Translations under genes and position numbers: made by a program | Assembly: GCA_937973555.1 (NCBI GenBank) | Contig: CALJKL010000062.1 | Coordinates: 1-64,000, forward strand | Source of the DNA: an uncultured Flavobacteriales bacterium | GTDB lineage: Bacteria > Bacteroidota > Bacteroidia > Flavobacteriales > Weeksellaceae | Direction: 5' to 3' | DNA length: 64,000 nt | In this document: piece after piece, positions 35,239 to 44,561 of the stretch | How the letters are laid out: each line of letters starts with the position of its first letter | How positions within the stretch are numbered: the stretch's first letter is position 1 | Notes under the pieces: generated by a model | Database searches by the model: none | What the model saw: the letters and a program-made list of their open reading frames with translations, nothing else | Told to the model about the DNA's origin: nothing

Positions 35239-37149
35239 TTAATCTATTCTGTCATTCTTGATTTCATCTACAATTTCTGGATTTAATAAAGTAGAGATGT
35301 CTCCGAAATTACTGAAATCTCCTTCTGCAATCTTTCTAAGAATTCTACGCATAATTTTTCCTGAACGGGTCTTCGGTAATCCAGAAACAAATTGAATTTT
35401 ATCTAATTTAGCGATAGGTCCTATGGTTTCAGAAATCATCATATTGATTTCTTTTTTCAGGTGATCTTTGTCTCTGTTTTCACCGGCTTCTTTCAAGATT
35501 ACAAATCCATAAAGGGCATTTCCTTTAATGTCATGAGGGAAGCCTACAATAGCAGATTCTGCTACGGCAGGGTGTAAGTTGATGCTGTCTTCAATTGGAG
35601 CAGTTCCTAAGTTGTGACCAGATACAATGATTACATCATCTACACGTCCTGTAATTCTATAATACCCTACTTCATCTCTTAGGGCACCGTCACCGGTGAA
35701 ATATTTCCCAGGGAAGGCAGTAAAATAGGTTTCCTTATATCTTTGGTGATCTCCCCAGATGGTTCTTGCAATACCAGGCCAAGGGAAGCGGATACAAAGA
35801 TTACCGTCTACTTGGTTTCCGGTAATTTCATTGCGTTTTTCATCCATCAATACCGGTTGAATTCCTGGGATTGGAAGGGTGGCGTAAGTAGGCTTGGTAG
35901 GTGTTACGAATGGAATTGGCGAAATCATAATACCTCCGGTTTCTGTTTGCCACCAAGTATCTACAATAGGGCATTTTTTCTTACCCACATGGTCATTATA
36001 CCAATGCCAAGCTTCGTCGTTGATAGGTTCTCCTACAGATCCAATAACTCTAAGGCTAGAAAGATCGTGTTTTTCTACCCATTCTGAAGATTCTTTAGCC
36101 AAAGAACGGATGGCAGTAGGAGCGGTGTAGAACTGGCTTACTTTATGTTTTTCAATCACATCCCAGAATCTGTCTGGTTGAGGATAAGTAGGCACACCTT
36201 CGAAGATTACTGTAGTAGCTCCATTGGTTAATGGTCCGTATAAAATATATGAGTGGCCAGTAATCCAACCAATGTCTGCAGTACACCAATAGATATCATT
36301 TTCTTTGTAATTGAATACATTTTTAAAAGTATAGCCGGTGTATACCATATAACCGGCGGTTGTATGAAGCATTCCTTTTGGCTTACCTGTAGAGCCGGAT
36401 GTATAAAGAATAAACAAAGGATCTTCTGCATCCATAATTTTGGTTACAAAATCTGCTGAAGCTTTTGGATAATAATCATCTAACCAAAAGTCTCTTCCTT
36501 CCTTCATTTTCACCTCTGTATTGGTTCTTTTTACTACCAATACTTTTTCTACTGTTGGGCATTTTTCTACTGCCTCGTCAATGATTCCTTTTAGATCTAT
36601 GGCCTTGTTTCCTCTGTAACTGCCATCTGAAGTGATAATCATTTTAGCTTCACAGTCGTTTACCCTAGAAGTAACGGCAGAAGCCGAAAAACCAGCAAAA
36701 ATTACGGAATGTACCGCTCCCATTTTGGCACAAGCCAACATAGAAACAGCCAATTCTGGAATCATGGGCAAATAGATACAGACTCTATCGCCTTTCTGAA
36801 CTCCCATTTCCGTAAGAACATTGGCCATTTTACATACTCTTTCATGTAATTCTTTGTAAGAAATATGTTGAGCAGGTTCACTAGGATCATTTGGCTCCCA
36901 AATGATAGCAGTTTTATCGCCTCTTAGATTAAGGTGACGGTCTAGACAATTTTTGGTAATGTTTAGTTTTGCTCCTTTAAACCATTCTATTTTGGCTTCT
37001 TCCATATCGAATTTCACCACTTTGTTCCATCTTTGATACCAAACAAAGTTTTCATCGGCTACCTTATCCCAGAATTTTTTAGGGTTTTTGATGGATTTCT
37101 TGTATTGCTTGAAATAATCAGGCAGATTGTCTATTACGTAATTTTTCAT
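35239..37149 (-). CDS. acs: acetyl-CoA synthetase
   Basis: ANL-superfamily ligase of 636 residues: acetate, ATP and CoA give acetyl-CoA and AMP. Motifs: ILYTSGSTGKPKGMLHT (P-loop-like A3), FAGFSASAVTSRVNDCEAK, VDTWWQTETGG (A5), YFTGDGALRDEVGYYRITGRVDDVI read in parts (A7/A8), and the acetylatable lysine K598 in PKTRSGKIMRR. The length matches E. coli Acs (652). It is last in a minus-strand run that also holds a propionyl-type synthetase, a receiver protein and a symporter-kinase; only 18 nt separate it from the preceding synthetase. Regulation by that sensor is an inference from CrbS/CrbR systems. Confidence 0.96.
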   Translation of the reverse strand: MKNYVIDNLPDYFKQYKKSIKNPKKFWDKVADENFVWYQRWNKVVKFDMEEAKIEWFKGAKLNITKNCLDRHLNLRGDKTAIIWEPNDPSEPAQHISYKELHERVCKMANVLTEMGVQKGDRVCIYLPMIPELAVSMLACAKMGAVHSVIFAGFSASAVTSRVNDCEAKMIITSDGSYRGNKAIDLKGIIDEAVEKCPTVEKVLVVKRTNTEVKMKEGRDFWLDDYYPKASADFVTKIMDAEDPLFILYTSGSTGKPKGMLHTTAGYMVYTGYTFKNVFNYKENDIYWCTADIGWITGHSYILYGPLTNGATTVIFEGVPTYPQPDRFWDVIEKHKVSQFYTAPTAIRSLAKESSEWVEKHDLSSLRVIGSVGEPINDEAWHWYNDHVGKKKCPIVDTWWQTETGGIMISPIPFVTPTKPTYATLPIPGIQPVLMDEKRNEITGNQVDGNLCIRFPWPGIARTIWGDHQRYKETYFTAFPGKYFTGDGALRDEVGYYRITGRVDDVIIVSGHNLGTAPIEDSINLHPAVAESAIVGFPHDIKGNALYGFVILKEAGENRDKDHLKKEINMMISETIGPIAKLDKIQFVSGLPKTRSGKIMRRILRKIAEGDFSNFGDISTLLNPEIVDEIKNDRID

Positions 37150-37167
37150 ATAGTACTTATTTTTATT

Positions 37168-39060
37168 TTATTTTTTATATTCTAAAAATTTTTCTTCTAG
37201 TTCTGTTATAATGGCTTCATCATCTATGGTAGAAGGAATTTGGAATTCTTTTCCGTCTAGCATTGTTCTGATGAGTTTTCTTAAAATTTTGCCTGAACGA
37301 GTTTTGGGCAAACGTTTTACCACCACTATATTTTTCAAGGCTGCTACTGCACCAATTTTTTCTCTTACTAAAGCCACCACTTCTTTTTCCAAATCAGCTT
37401 CAGATATTTGAACTCCGGATTTCAATACGGCCAATCCGAAAGGGATTTGTCCTTTTAATTCGTCTTCTATTCCTACTACACAGCATTCTGCTACTTCTTT
37501 GTGTCCGGAAACGGCTTCTTCCATTTCTGCTGTAGAGAGTCTGTGTCCTGCTACGTTGATGATGTCGTCTACTCGGCCTGTGATAAATACATAGCCGTCT
37601 TCGTCTTTTATAGCACCATCACCAGAGAAATAATAACCCGGAAACTTAGATAAATATCCGAATTTGAATCTTTCATAATCTCCCCAAATACCCATTAAAG
37701 AACCTGGAGGAAGCGGCAATTTTATAACGAGGTAACCTTCATGATGTGGCTCTAGTTCATATCCTTCTTCATCAAAAATTTTGATATCATACCCTGGAAT
37801 TGGTTTTCCTGCAGAGGCTCTTTTTACTTCGGCATCCTCTACACCCGGCATTAGAGAAAGCATAGGCCAACCAGATTCTGTCTGCCACCAGTGGTCTATA
37901 GGGGTGATGCCTACTTTTTCTTCATACCAGTCTAGTGTGGCAACGTCACAACGTTCACCGGCAAGAAACTGCGTTCTGAGACAAGATATATCGTATTTCT
38001 TGATGAGTTCTCCATCAGGGTCTTCTTTTTTAATGGCTCTCATGGCAGTAGGAGCGGTGAACATTACTGAAACTTTATGTTCTGAAATTATCCTCCAGAA
38101 GGTACCTGCATCAGGCGTCATAATAGGTTTTCCTTCGAAAAGGATTGAAGTATTTCTATTGAAAAGTGGTCCATAAATAATATAACTGTGGCCTACTACC
38201 CAGCCAATATCTGATGCTGCCCAGAAAACTTCTCCTTCTTGGGCTCCATATATGTTTTTCATAGAAAATTTAAGGGCAGTGGCATACCCTCCGGTATCTC
38301 TTACTACACCTTTCGGTTTCCCAGTAGTACCAGAAGTATAAAGGATATAAAGTGGGTGGGTAGATTCTACAGGAACGCATTCTGCCGGTGCAGAAGTTTC
38401 CATCAGTTCCTTGAAATTGGTTAGTTGAGGTTCATTTTCCCAATCTACTTTATTGCCCCAAAGTTGTCTGTCGAAAACCACAATGTGCTCGGGTTTATGT
38501 GCAGCCATTTGGTAGGCTTCTTTTACGAAAGGCAGATAAGGGATTCTTTTCTTTATTTCTACACCAGCACTTGCGGTGATGATAACGCTTGGATTACAGT
38601 CATCTATTCTGATGGCCAATTCATGTGGGGCAAATCCTCCAAAAACAACAGAATGGGTAATTCCTAATCTTGCACAAGCCAACATGGCATATGCCGCCTG
38701 AGGAATCATAGGCATGTAAATAATGGCTGTGTCTCCCTTTTTAAGACCGAGAGACTTTAGTCCACCTGCAAATTTGGAAACATTTTCCTGCAGTTCTTTA
38801 AATGTGATTTTTTCGATTTTGTCAGTTACAGGAGAATCGTAGATATAGGCTACTTGGTCTCCATGTCCGTCTTTTACATGTTTGTCTACTGCGAGATAGC
38901 AGGCATTCAATTCTCCGTCCGGAAACCAAACGGGATAGTTGTTTTCTCCTTCGGAAAGGATAGTCTGAGGTTTTTTGAACCATTCAATGTGGTTGGCTTG
39001 TTGTGCCCAAAATTGTTCCTTGTTTTCTACACTGTTTAGGAACATTTCATGCGCTTTCAT
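37168..39060 (-). CDS. propionyl-CoA synthetase-type acyl-CoA ligase
   Basis: A 630-residue ANL ligase distinct from the adjacent Acs. The N-terminal WFKKPQTILSEGENNYPVWFPDGELNACYLAVD, read in parts, HAELAIRIDD-like segment (HELAIRIDDC), ILYTSGTTGKPKGVVRDTGG and IDHWWQTESGWPM are typical of PrpE rather than Acs. The acylation-controlled lysine is K591 in PKTRSGKILRK. It is likely to activate propionate or another short-chain acid. It is located between acs (18 nt downstream) and the receiver gene (27 nt upstream), so the organism can activate at least two short-chain acids from this operon. Confidence 0.9.
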   Translation of the reverse strand: MKAHEMFLNSVENKEQFWAQQANHIEWFKKPQTILSEGENNYPVWFPDGELNACYLAVDKHVKDGHGDQVAYIYDSPVTDKIEKITFKELQENVSKFAGGLKSLGLKKGDTAIIYMPMIPQAAYAMLACARLGITHSVVFGGFAPHELAIRIDDCNPSVIITASAGVEIKKRIPYLPFVKEAYQMAAHKPEHIVVFDRQLWGNKVDWENEPQLTNFKELMETSAPAECVPVESTHPLYILYTSGTTGKPKGVVRDTGGYATALKFSMKNIYGAQEGEVFWAASDIGWVVGHSYIIYGPLFNRNTSILFEGKPIMTPDAGTFWRIISEHKVSVMFTAPTAMRAIKKEDPDGELIKKYDISCLRTQFLAGERCDVATLDWYEEKVGITPIDHWWQTESGWPMLSLMPGVEDAEVKRASAGKPIPGYDIKIFDEEGYELEPHHEGYLVIKLPLPPGSLMGIWGDYERFKFGYLSKFPGYYFSGDGAIKDEDGYVFITGRVDDIINVAGHRLSTAEMEEAVSGHKEVAECCVVGIEDELKGQIPFGLAVLKSGVQISEADLEKEVVALVREKIGAVAALKNIVVVKRLPKTRSGKILRKLIRTMLDGKEFQIPSTIDDEAIITELEEKFLEYKK

Positions 39061-39087
39061 CTTAATAGTGGTGTTTTAATTATTATA

Positions 39088-39453
39088 CTAGTTTTCTAAA
39101 AGTTCGTCTACCTGCTGTACCAATTTTTTAATAGAATAAGGTTTTGTGACATAAGCATTTGCGCCCAAGCTTAATCCCTTTTCTATGTCTGCAGGATTGG
39201 TTTTTGCAGAGAGAAAAATAACTTTACATTCTTTTAGTTTTTCCTGTTTTTTTATTTCCTGAATGGTGGTATATCCATCCAGATTAGGCATCATGATGTC
39301 TAATAAAATGACATCTGGGGTTTCTTCTTTCAGAATTTCTAATACTTCTGAACCATCTCTTGCAATAAACACCTCGAAGCCACTTTTTCTAAAGGTGTAT
39401 TCTAAAGTCATTACAATTTTATGTTCATCATCTGCAATCAAAATTTTTCTCAT
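39088..39453 (-). CDS. stand-alone response regulator receiver protein
   Basis: A 121-residue CheY-like receiver domain with all key residues: Asp8/Asp9, phosphoacceptor Asp52 in VILLDIMMPNLDGY, Ser82 and Lys104 in YVTKPYSIKK. It has no output domain. Its start overlaps the stop of the symporter-histidine kinase by 4 nt, so it is the cognate partner by position. In CrbS/CrbR systems of Proteobacteria the regulator has a LuxR-type DNA-binding domain, missing here, so either a separate output protein is used or the receiver acts by protein contact. Confidence 0.93.
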   Translation of the reverse strand: MRKILIADDEHKIVMTLEYTFRKSGFEVFIARDGSEVLEILKEETPDVILLDIMMPNLDGYTTIQEIKKQEKLKECKVIFLSAKTNPADIEKGLSLGANAYVTKPYSIKKLVQQVDELLEN

Positions 39454-42125
39454 ATTTCCTCTTCTTTATCATGGTTCATTAAAATATAAAAAGTAACGCC
39501 TATTTCTTTGTTTTCGGCATAAATATTTCCTTTATGGGCATCTATAATTTTTTTACAAATGGCCAATCCTAATCCTGTTCCTACAGGCTTTCTGATGTTC
39601 TGATTTTTTGATTGATAGAATTTATCAAAAATGAGCTCTATATCTTCTTCAGGAACTCTTTTGCCGGTATTAAATATACTAATTTTTAGTTGATTTTCAA
39701 ACTCTTGAAATTTTGCTTGTATCATACCTCCTTCTTCTGTGAATTTAAAGGCGTTTCCAAGAATATTTTGAAAAACTTGTATAATTCTTGCTTCATCAAA
39801 AATGTACATTTTTTGGTTCAGAAGATCGATTTCTGAATGATGTATATTTTTTTTCTGAATAAGGTGCTGTAATGGCTTTAGGGCTTTATGGTAGGTTTCT
39901 ACAATATTATTTTTCTGAATGTTGAGCTGTATAGTGCCGGTTTCTAATTTATCTAGGTATAGGATATCGTTAATGATTTCGTTCAATCTATCCGATTCTG
40001 AGATGATATTCCCCAAAAACTCTTTTTTTATCTCATTAGGAATATCTTCATCATCCAACAAAATTTCACCTGCGGCCCTTATGGCGGTAATAGGAGTCCT
40101 TAGTTCATGTGCCACAGAATCTAAGAAATCGTCTTTTTGTTTATCTTTTTCTATAAGATTGGTATTGGCTACCTGAAGGTCATCAGATAATTTTCTTAGC
40201 TGTCTTGATTGTTCTGTAAGTTTTCTATTTAAGGCGATGTTTTCTTTGGATTCTTCCAAAATTTTTAAGACTTCAGGAAGTGAGATTTTATCTTCTTTTG
40301 TAACTCCTTCAACCAATATTTTGGAGGAAGCTGTACCTATTCTTCCTGCTAAAAGGTTTTCGGAAAACTTAATCAGTCTGGCGTCTGCTGTATCGGTTTC
40401 GTCTGTAATATTGTATTTCAGGTTGAAAATCTTCAGCGCCTGTTTTGTTTTCTTTTCACCTAAAAATCTCACCAATATTTTTTCAATGTCAGATACATTG
40501 GCTTTTCCTCTCCAGATATAGGCGCCTTCGTGATCTTGGATGTACTTATTGATGTCTACATATATTTCTGCATAGTTCCTTTCTCGGTAATCTCCTTTAG
40601 AACTTACCGAAATGATTAGAAATAGAGTAGTGTTGGCAAGTATACTCCAAAAGAAAACCTGTGAAATGGTAGACAGATACGGTATCTTGAAAAAATTAAA
40701 AAATTGATATTGATTTAATGAAAAATCTGGGTTGATTGTTTTTATATATTGCGGAATGATTAAGTTGATATAGCAAATAAGGATGCCCGCAATGATACCC
40801 GCAAGAGCGCCAGTGTAATTACCTCTTTTCCAAAAAATGGCAGCGAAAAATGAAGGGCCTAATTGTGCAATCAATACAAACGAGATAAGCCCAACTGAAA
40901 ATAAACTAGATTGTACAATTAAGTATTTGTAAAAAATGAAAGCAAAGATAATTAGGGTAAATATGCTTATTTTTCTAATGTTGACAATATTTTTGGTGTT
41001 GAAGTTTTCAGATTTTTTCTTGAAGGTATCTATCCATCCATAAGGAATGATAACGTTGTTGGAAAGCATCACTGAAAGGGATATGCTGGAAATGATAATC
41101 ATGGAAATACTCGCACTCAACCCGCCTAAAAATACCATAACTGCAATCAACATGTTGCCAAATTTTTGTGGAATAAGGATAGAGTAGAGCTCTGGATTTA
41201 CATCTTGTCCTTGGAATAAAATTTTGCCCCCCCATGCTATTGGAAATACAAAGAAATTGAAAATTAAAAGGTAAAGTGGAAATAACCAAATGGCTGTTTT
41301 AAGGTGTTTCTCTTTTCTATTTTCAATAATGGTGGTGTGAAACTGTCTTGGCAAAAGGAAAATAGCAGACATAGACAACAGAGATGTAAGCATCCAATTG
41401 AAACTTCCTTCCAAACCGTTGAACGTATTTTTACGGGCAAAGTCTTCCAGCTTAGAAGCTTGGATGTAAATGTCATCAAATCCGTTAAAAATGCCATAGG
41501 TCACAAACATTCCGAGAATTACAAAAAATATCAGCTTTAAGAAACTCTCTACAGCTACAGCAGAAATAATACCCAGTCTTTTTTCTGAAGCATCTACATA
41601 CCTTGTTCCGTAATAAGAAGAGAAGATAGCAATCAAGATAACCACGTAGGTTACGGTATCTGTAAAAACATTTCTCGTTGCCTCTGTTTGAGTAATTTGG
41701 TGGAAGGTGTCAGATATAGCCTTTATTTGCAAACCTATATATGGAATGATGGCTAGTATGCAGACTGCAGAGATGATGGCCCCAAAAGACCTGCTGTTAC
41801 CATATCTCATGGAAATGAAATCTGCAATAGAACTAATTTTGTGTACCCTAGAAATTCGGATAATTTTAGTATTGATTAAAATCCATGCGGGAATAATAAT
41901 GATAGGTCCAATATAAATGGCCAAATATTCTAATCCTTGATTGGCGGCCACGCCTATACTTCCATAATACGTCCAGGCGGTACAATATACTGCCAGTGAT
42001 AATGAGTAGATATAAGGATTATTAGCCCAAAAATTACTCTTTTTCTTCTCTGCCCAGAAAGCAATGAAGAAAAGAAGCGCTAAATACAGCATGATAATGG
42101 TAAATAATTCTAAATTACTCATCAA
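39450..42125 (-). CDS. sodium/solute symporter-histidine kinase fusion with STAC domain (CrbS/CbrA-like)
   Basis: An 891-residue hybrid sensor. Residues 1-510 form an SLC5-type symporter with about 13 membrane segments. A STAC domain follows (about 535-612, with KFSENLLAGRIGTASSKILV), then a coiled coil (about 620-665), HisKA with phosphoacceptor His673 in LDSVAHELRTPIT, and an HATPase domain (NAFKFTEEGG, GTGLGLAICKKI). Homologues CrbS and CbrA use the transporter part to sense or take up small acids or amino acids and signal to a response regulator; CrbS controls acs. Neighbouring acs and prpE-like genes fit an acetate/propionate-sensing role. It overlaps a tiny membrane protein gene by 11 nt. 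Confidence 0.93.
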   Translation of the reverse strand: MMSNLELFTIIMLYLALLFFIAFWAEKKKSNFWANNPYIYSLSLAVYCTAWTYYGSIGVAANQGLEYLAIYIGPIIIIPAWILINTKIIRISRVHKISSIADFISMRYGNSRSFGAIISAVCILAIIPYIGLQIKAISDTFHQITQTEATRNVFTDTVTYVVILIAIFSSYYGTRYVDASEKRLGIISAVAVESFLKLIFFVILGMFVTYGIFNGFDDIYIQASKLEDFARKNTFNGLEGSFNWMLTSLLSMSAIFLLPRQFHTTIIENRKEKHLKTAIWLFPLYLLIFNFFVFPIAWGGKILFQGQDVNPELYSILIPQKFGNMLIAVMVFLGGLSASISMIIISSISLSVMLSNNVIIPYGWIDTFKKKSENFNTKNIVNIRKISIFTLIIFAFIFYKYLIVQSSLFSVGLISFVLIAQLGPSFFAAIFWKRGNYTGALAGIIAGILICYINLIIPQYIKTINPDFSLNQYQFFNFFKIPYLSTISQVFFWSILANTTLFLIISVSSKGDYRERNYAEIYVDINKYIQDHEGAYIWRGKANVSDIEKILVRFLGEKKTKQALKIFNLKYNITDETDTADARLIKFSENLLAGRIGTASSKILVEGVTKEDKISLPEVLKILEESKENIALNRKLTEQSRQLRKLSDDLQVANTNLIEKDKQKDDFLDSVAHELRTPITAIRAAGEILLDDEDIPNEIKKEFLGNIISESDRLNEIINDILYLDKLETGTIQLNIQKNNIVETYHKALKPLQHLIQKKNIHHSEIDLLNQKMYIFDEARIIQVFQNILGNAFKFTEEGGMIQAKFQEFENQLKISIFNTGKRVPEEDIELIFDKFYQSKNQNIRKPVGTGLGLAICKKIIDAHKGNIYAENKEIGVTFYILMNHDKEEEI

Positions 42126-42309
42126 ATCTTTTAAAAATTATGAAAGGTATTAGTATGGATAGCAGCCAAATGCAGAAGATGTATATATAGATAAAAGGTA
42201 ATCCAAAATAATTGGTTACCTTATTGAATAGAAGCAAAATAGGTGCGTTGAACAATACAAAAAGTACTATACTCAATATTACTAATTTTTGCTCATGTCT
42301 TTTCTTCAT
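42115..42309 (-). CDS. small two-helix membrane protein preceding the symporter-kinase
   Basis: A 64-residue protein with a basic N-terminus (MKKRHEQK) and two hydrophobic helices (about 9-29 and 38-58), ending FKRFDE. It overlaps the start of the symporter-kinase gene by 11 nt, so translation is probably coupled. Small two-helix proteins before SSS-family transporters are a recurrent pattern (YhdT before PanF, the DUF485 protein before ActP); this one may be the equivalent accessory subunit. I cannot assign it to a named family with certainty. Confidence 0.8.
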   Translation of the reverse strand: MKKRHEQKLVILSIVLFVLFNAPILLLFNKVTNYFGLPFIYIYIFCIWLLSILIPFIIFKRFDE

Positions 42310-42412
42310 ATATTCATTTCGAATGCTCTACAGCAATCTCGGCTTTTTCTTAAAAAAACTTTGTCAAAGTTTAAAAAAACCTTGACAAAGTAAATATTAA
42401 TAATCTATTTTT

Positions 42413-42640
42413 TTATTTTTTACTGGCAGAATATTCTCCTTTCAAAGAATATAATCCGAATACTCCTAAACCACCTACTACTATCGGCATCAATACGAAT
42501 ACGATAATAATACCGAAAACTAAATCTTCTTGTTTGCCGGAAGTAAGTTTAGGGATTCCCAAAACAGTAACTCCAAAGTAAGCCACTAATGCTGCTAGAG
42601 TTAGCCAAATGATGCCTAATGTTCTTTTAATAGCGTCCAT
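42413..42640 (-). CDS. small two-helix membrane protein (probably DUF6814)
   Basis: A 75-residue protein with two membrane helices (about 8-28 and 41-63) joined by a short polar loop (TSGKQEDLV), ending in a basic tail. From memory it resembles DUF6814, a Bacteroidetes family found next to MFS transporters; this was not checked. It lies 39 nt downstream of the MHS-type transporter gene on the same strand and is likely cotranscribed with it. Confidence 0.78.
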   Translation of the reverse strand: MDAIKRTLGIIWLTLAALVAYFGVTVLGIPKLTSGKQEDLVFGIIIVFVLMPIVVGGLGVFGLYSLKGEYSASKK

Positions 42641-42679
42641 TTTTTTTCTTTTTAAAATTAATAAATTTTTTAAAAACTA

Positions 42680-44539
42680 TTATTCTACATTTCTGTCTTT
42701 ACCATCCAGGTAAATTACCCCAATAATTAGACAGACTGCAGCTACTATAATTGGATACCATAATCCTTCTAAGTAGAACTTAGGATTTGGAATAGCCTGG
42801 CCAAGTTTTTCTGCTGCGGCATTAGCTGTTTTGGCACTTGTTACCAAATAAGTAGCCACTGCAGGTAATAATCCTCCGAATACACCATTACCAATGTGGT
42901 AAGGAAGAGACATAGAGGTGTATCTGATTCTGATAGGGAACATCTCTACCAAGAACGCTGCGATAGGACCATAAACCATGGTTACTAATACTACCTGTAA
43001 GAATACTAAGAATGCTAAATACCATTTTACATCACTGGTAATCATTTTGGTTACTGCTACGTTTGGTTTTGCACTGAATCCGTTTTTGTGAGATTCGTTT
43101 TTAGCAAGACCATCTGTGAAGGTTTTTAAACCAAGGGCAATAGTATCTACTTTTGCTGGTTTTTCTCCTAATTCTATAGCATTTTTTACTTTTACAGTAT
43201 TGTGAACTACAGCGCCAGTTTTGTCTTGAGTGTCATATTTTACCCAAGTTTCATTTTTTTCGTTTGCTGCAGCATCATACTCTAAAGCTTTAGCTAAATA
43301 AAGAGTATCTGTTTTAGTGTAATGAAATTTAGCACCGCTAGAATATAAAGTGTCCGTTTTAGTATCTACAAATACCTTTGTTGTTTTTACATCTGGGTTG
43401 TCTTTACTAGGTTCAGTTTTAATAACGGCTACTGGAGAACCTACCATTTTACAGCTGTCCATTACTTTTGTCAAACCAGCTTCTTTTACCATTGTTTTAG
43501 GATTGGTAGCTTGGTACATTCTATCATAGATAGGTCTGTAAGCAAAAATCGCGATTAACATACCTGCCATCATTAATGGCTTTCTTCCTACTTTATCAGA
43601 TAACCAACCGAATAATACAAACAATGGAGTACCAGCAAATAATGCAGCAGCCATTAAGGTATCTACCTGTGCAGAGTCTATGCTCATTACAGTTTTCATA
43701 AAGTTCATTGCGTAGAACTGTCCGGTATACCAGATAACACCTTGACCCATTACAGCACCAAATAATGCTAACAATACATATTTGAAATTGTATTTATTTC
43801 CAAAAGAGTCTTTAAGCGGATTGGTAGAAGTTTTTCCTTCGTGTTTTGCTTTAGCAAATAAAGGAGATTCTTTCATGTTTCTACGAATAACGTAAGAAAC
43901 CCCTACCATCAAGATAGAAATCCAGAAAGGAACTCTCCATCCCCAATTGTCAAATTCTTCTGAAGTTAAAGAGGTTTTAGTTACTAAAATTACAATTAGA
44001 GATACGAACAAACCTACTGTAGCCGTAGTTTGGATCCAAGAAGTCCAGTAACCACGTCTATTATGTTCTGCGTATTCCGCAACATAAGTAGCAGCACCTC
44101 CGTACTCACCACCAAGAGCCAAACCTTGTAATAGTCTTAAAATTAAAACCAATGCAGGAGCTACAAAGCCTATGGTTTCATAAGAAGGGATACATCCAAT
44201 TAAGAAAGTAGAGAATCCCATAATTAATAGTGTTACCAAGAAGGTGTATTTTCTTCCGATAATATCTCCTAATCTACCGAAGAATAAAGCCCCGAAAGGT
44301 CTTACTACGAAACCTGCTGCAAATGTTGCCAATGTAGACAAGAATGCTGCTGTAGGATTATCTGCCGGGAAGAATTTAGTAGAAAGTACTACTGCCAAAC
44401 TTCCGAAGATGTAAAAATCATACCACTCAATTAGGGTTCCTAAAGAAGAGGCTGTGATAACGCTCCATAATGTTGAGTTTTTTTTGCGTTCTTCAACATA
44501 CGCGTCATGTTCTGCTTGTGTGTTAAATTGATGACTCAT
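42680..44539 (-). CDS. MHS-family MFS transporter with large extramembrane insertion
   Basis: A proton symporter of the metabolite:H+ symporter branch (ProP/ShiA/KgtP-like), 619 residues from the ATG at 44539. That start is preferred because the upstream in-frame extension overlaps the porin stop. Hallmarks: SLGTLIEWYDFYIFGSLA, FGRLGDIIGRKYTF, GLALGGEYGGAATYVAEYA and a second motif WLSDKVGRKPLMM. Residues about 336-503 form a polar insertion (with KTDTLYSSGAKFH and KTDTLYLAKALEY) between two membrane helices, absent from usual members of 430-550 residues. A carboxylate substrate such as acetate or propionate is suggested by the operon. Confidence 0.9.
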   Translation of the reverse strand: MSHQFNTQAEHDAYVEERKKNSTLWSVITASSLGTLIEWYDFYIFGSLAVVLSTKFFPADNPTAAFLSTLATFAAGFVVRPFGALFFGRLGDIIGRKYTFLVTLLIMGFSTFLIGCIPSYETIGFVAPALVLILRLLQGLALGGEYGGAATYVAEYAEHNRRGYWTSWIQTTATVGLFVSLIVILVTKTSLTSEEFDNWGWRVPFWISILMVGVSYVIRRNMKESPLFAKAKHEGKTSTNPLKDSFGNKYNFKYVLLALFGAVMGQGVIWYTGQFYAMNFMKTVMSIDSAQVDTLMAAALFAGTPLFVLFGWLSDKVGRKPLMMAGMLIAIFAYRPIYDRMYQATNPKTMVKEAGLTKVMDSCKMVGSPVAVIKTEPSKDNPDVKTTKVFVDTKTDTLYSSGAKFHYTKTDTLYLAKALEYDAAANEKNETWVKYDTQDKTGAVVHNTVKVKNAIELGEKPAKVDTIALGLKTFTDGLAKNESHKNGFSAKPNVAVTKMITSDVKWYLAFLVFLQVVLVTMVYGPIAAFLVEMFPIRIRYTSMSLPYHIGNGVFGGLLPAVATYLVTSAKTANAAAEKLGQAIPNPKFYLEGLWYPIIVAAVCLIIGVIYLDGKDRNVE

Positions 44540-44561
44540 ATTTTTTTTGAATTTTGTTTTT

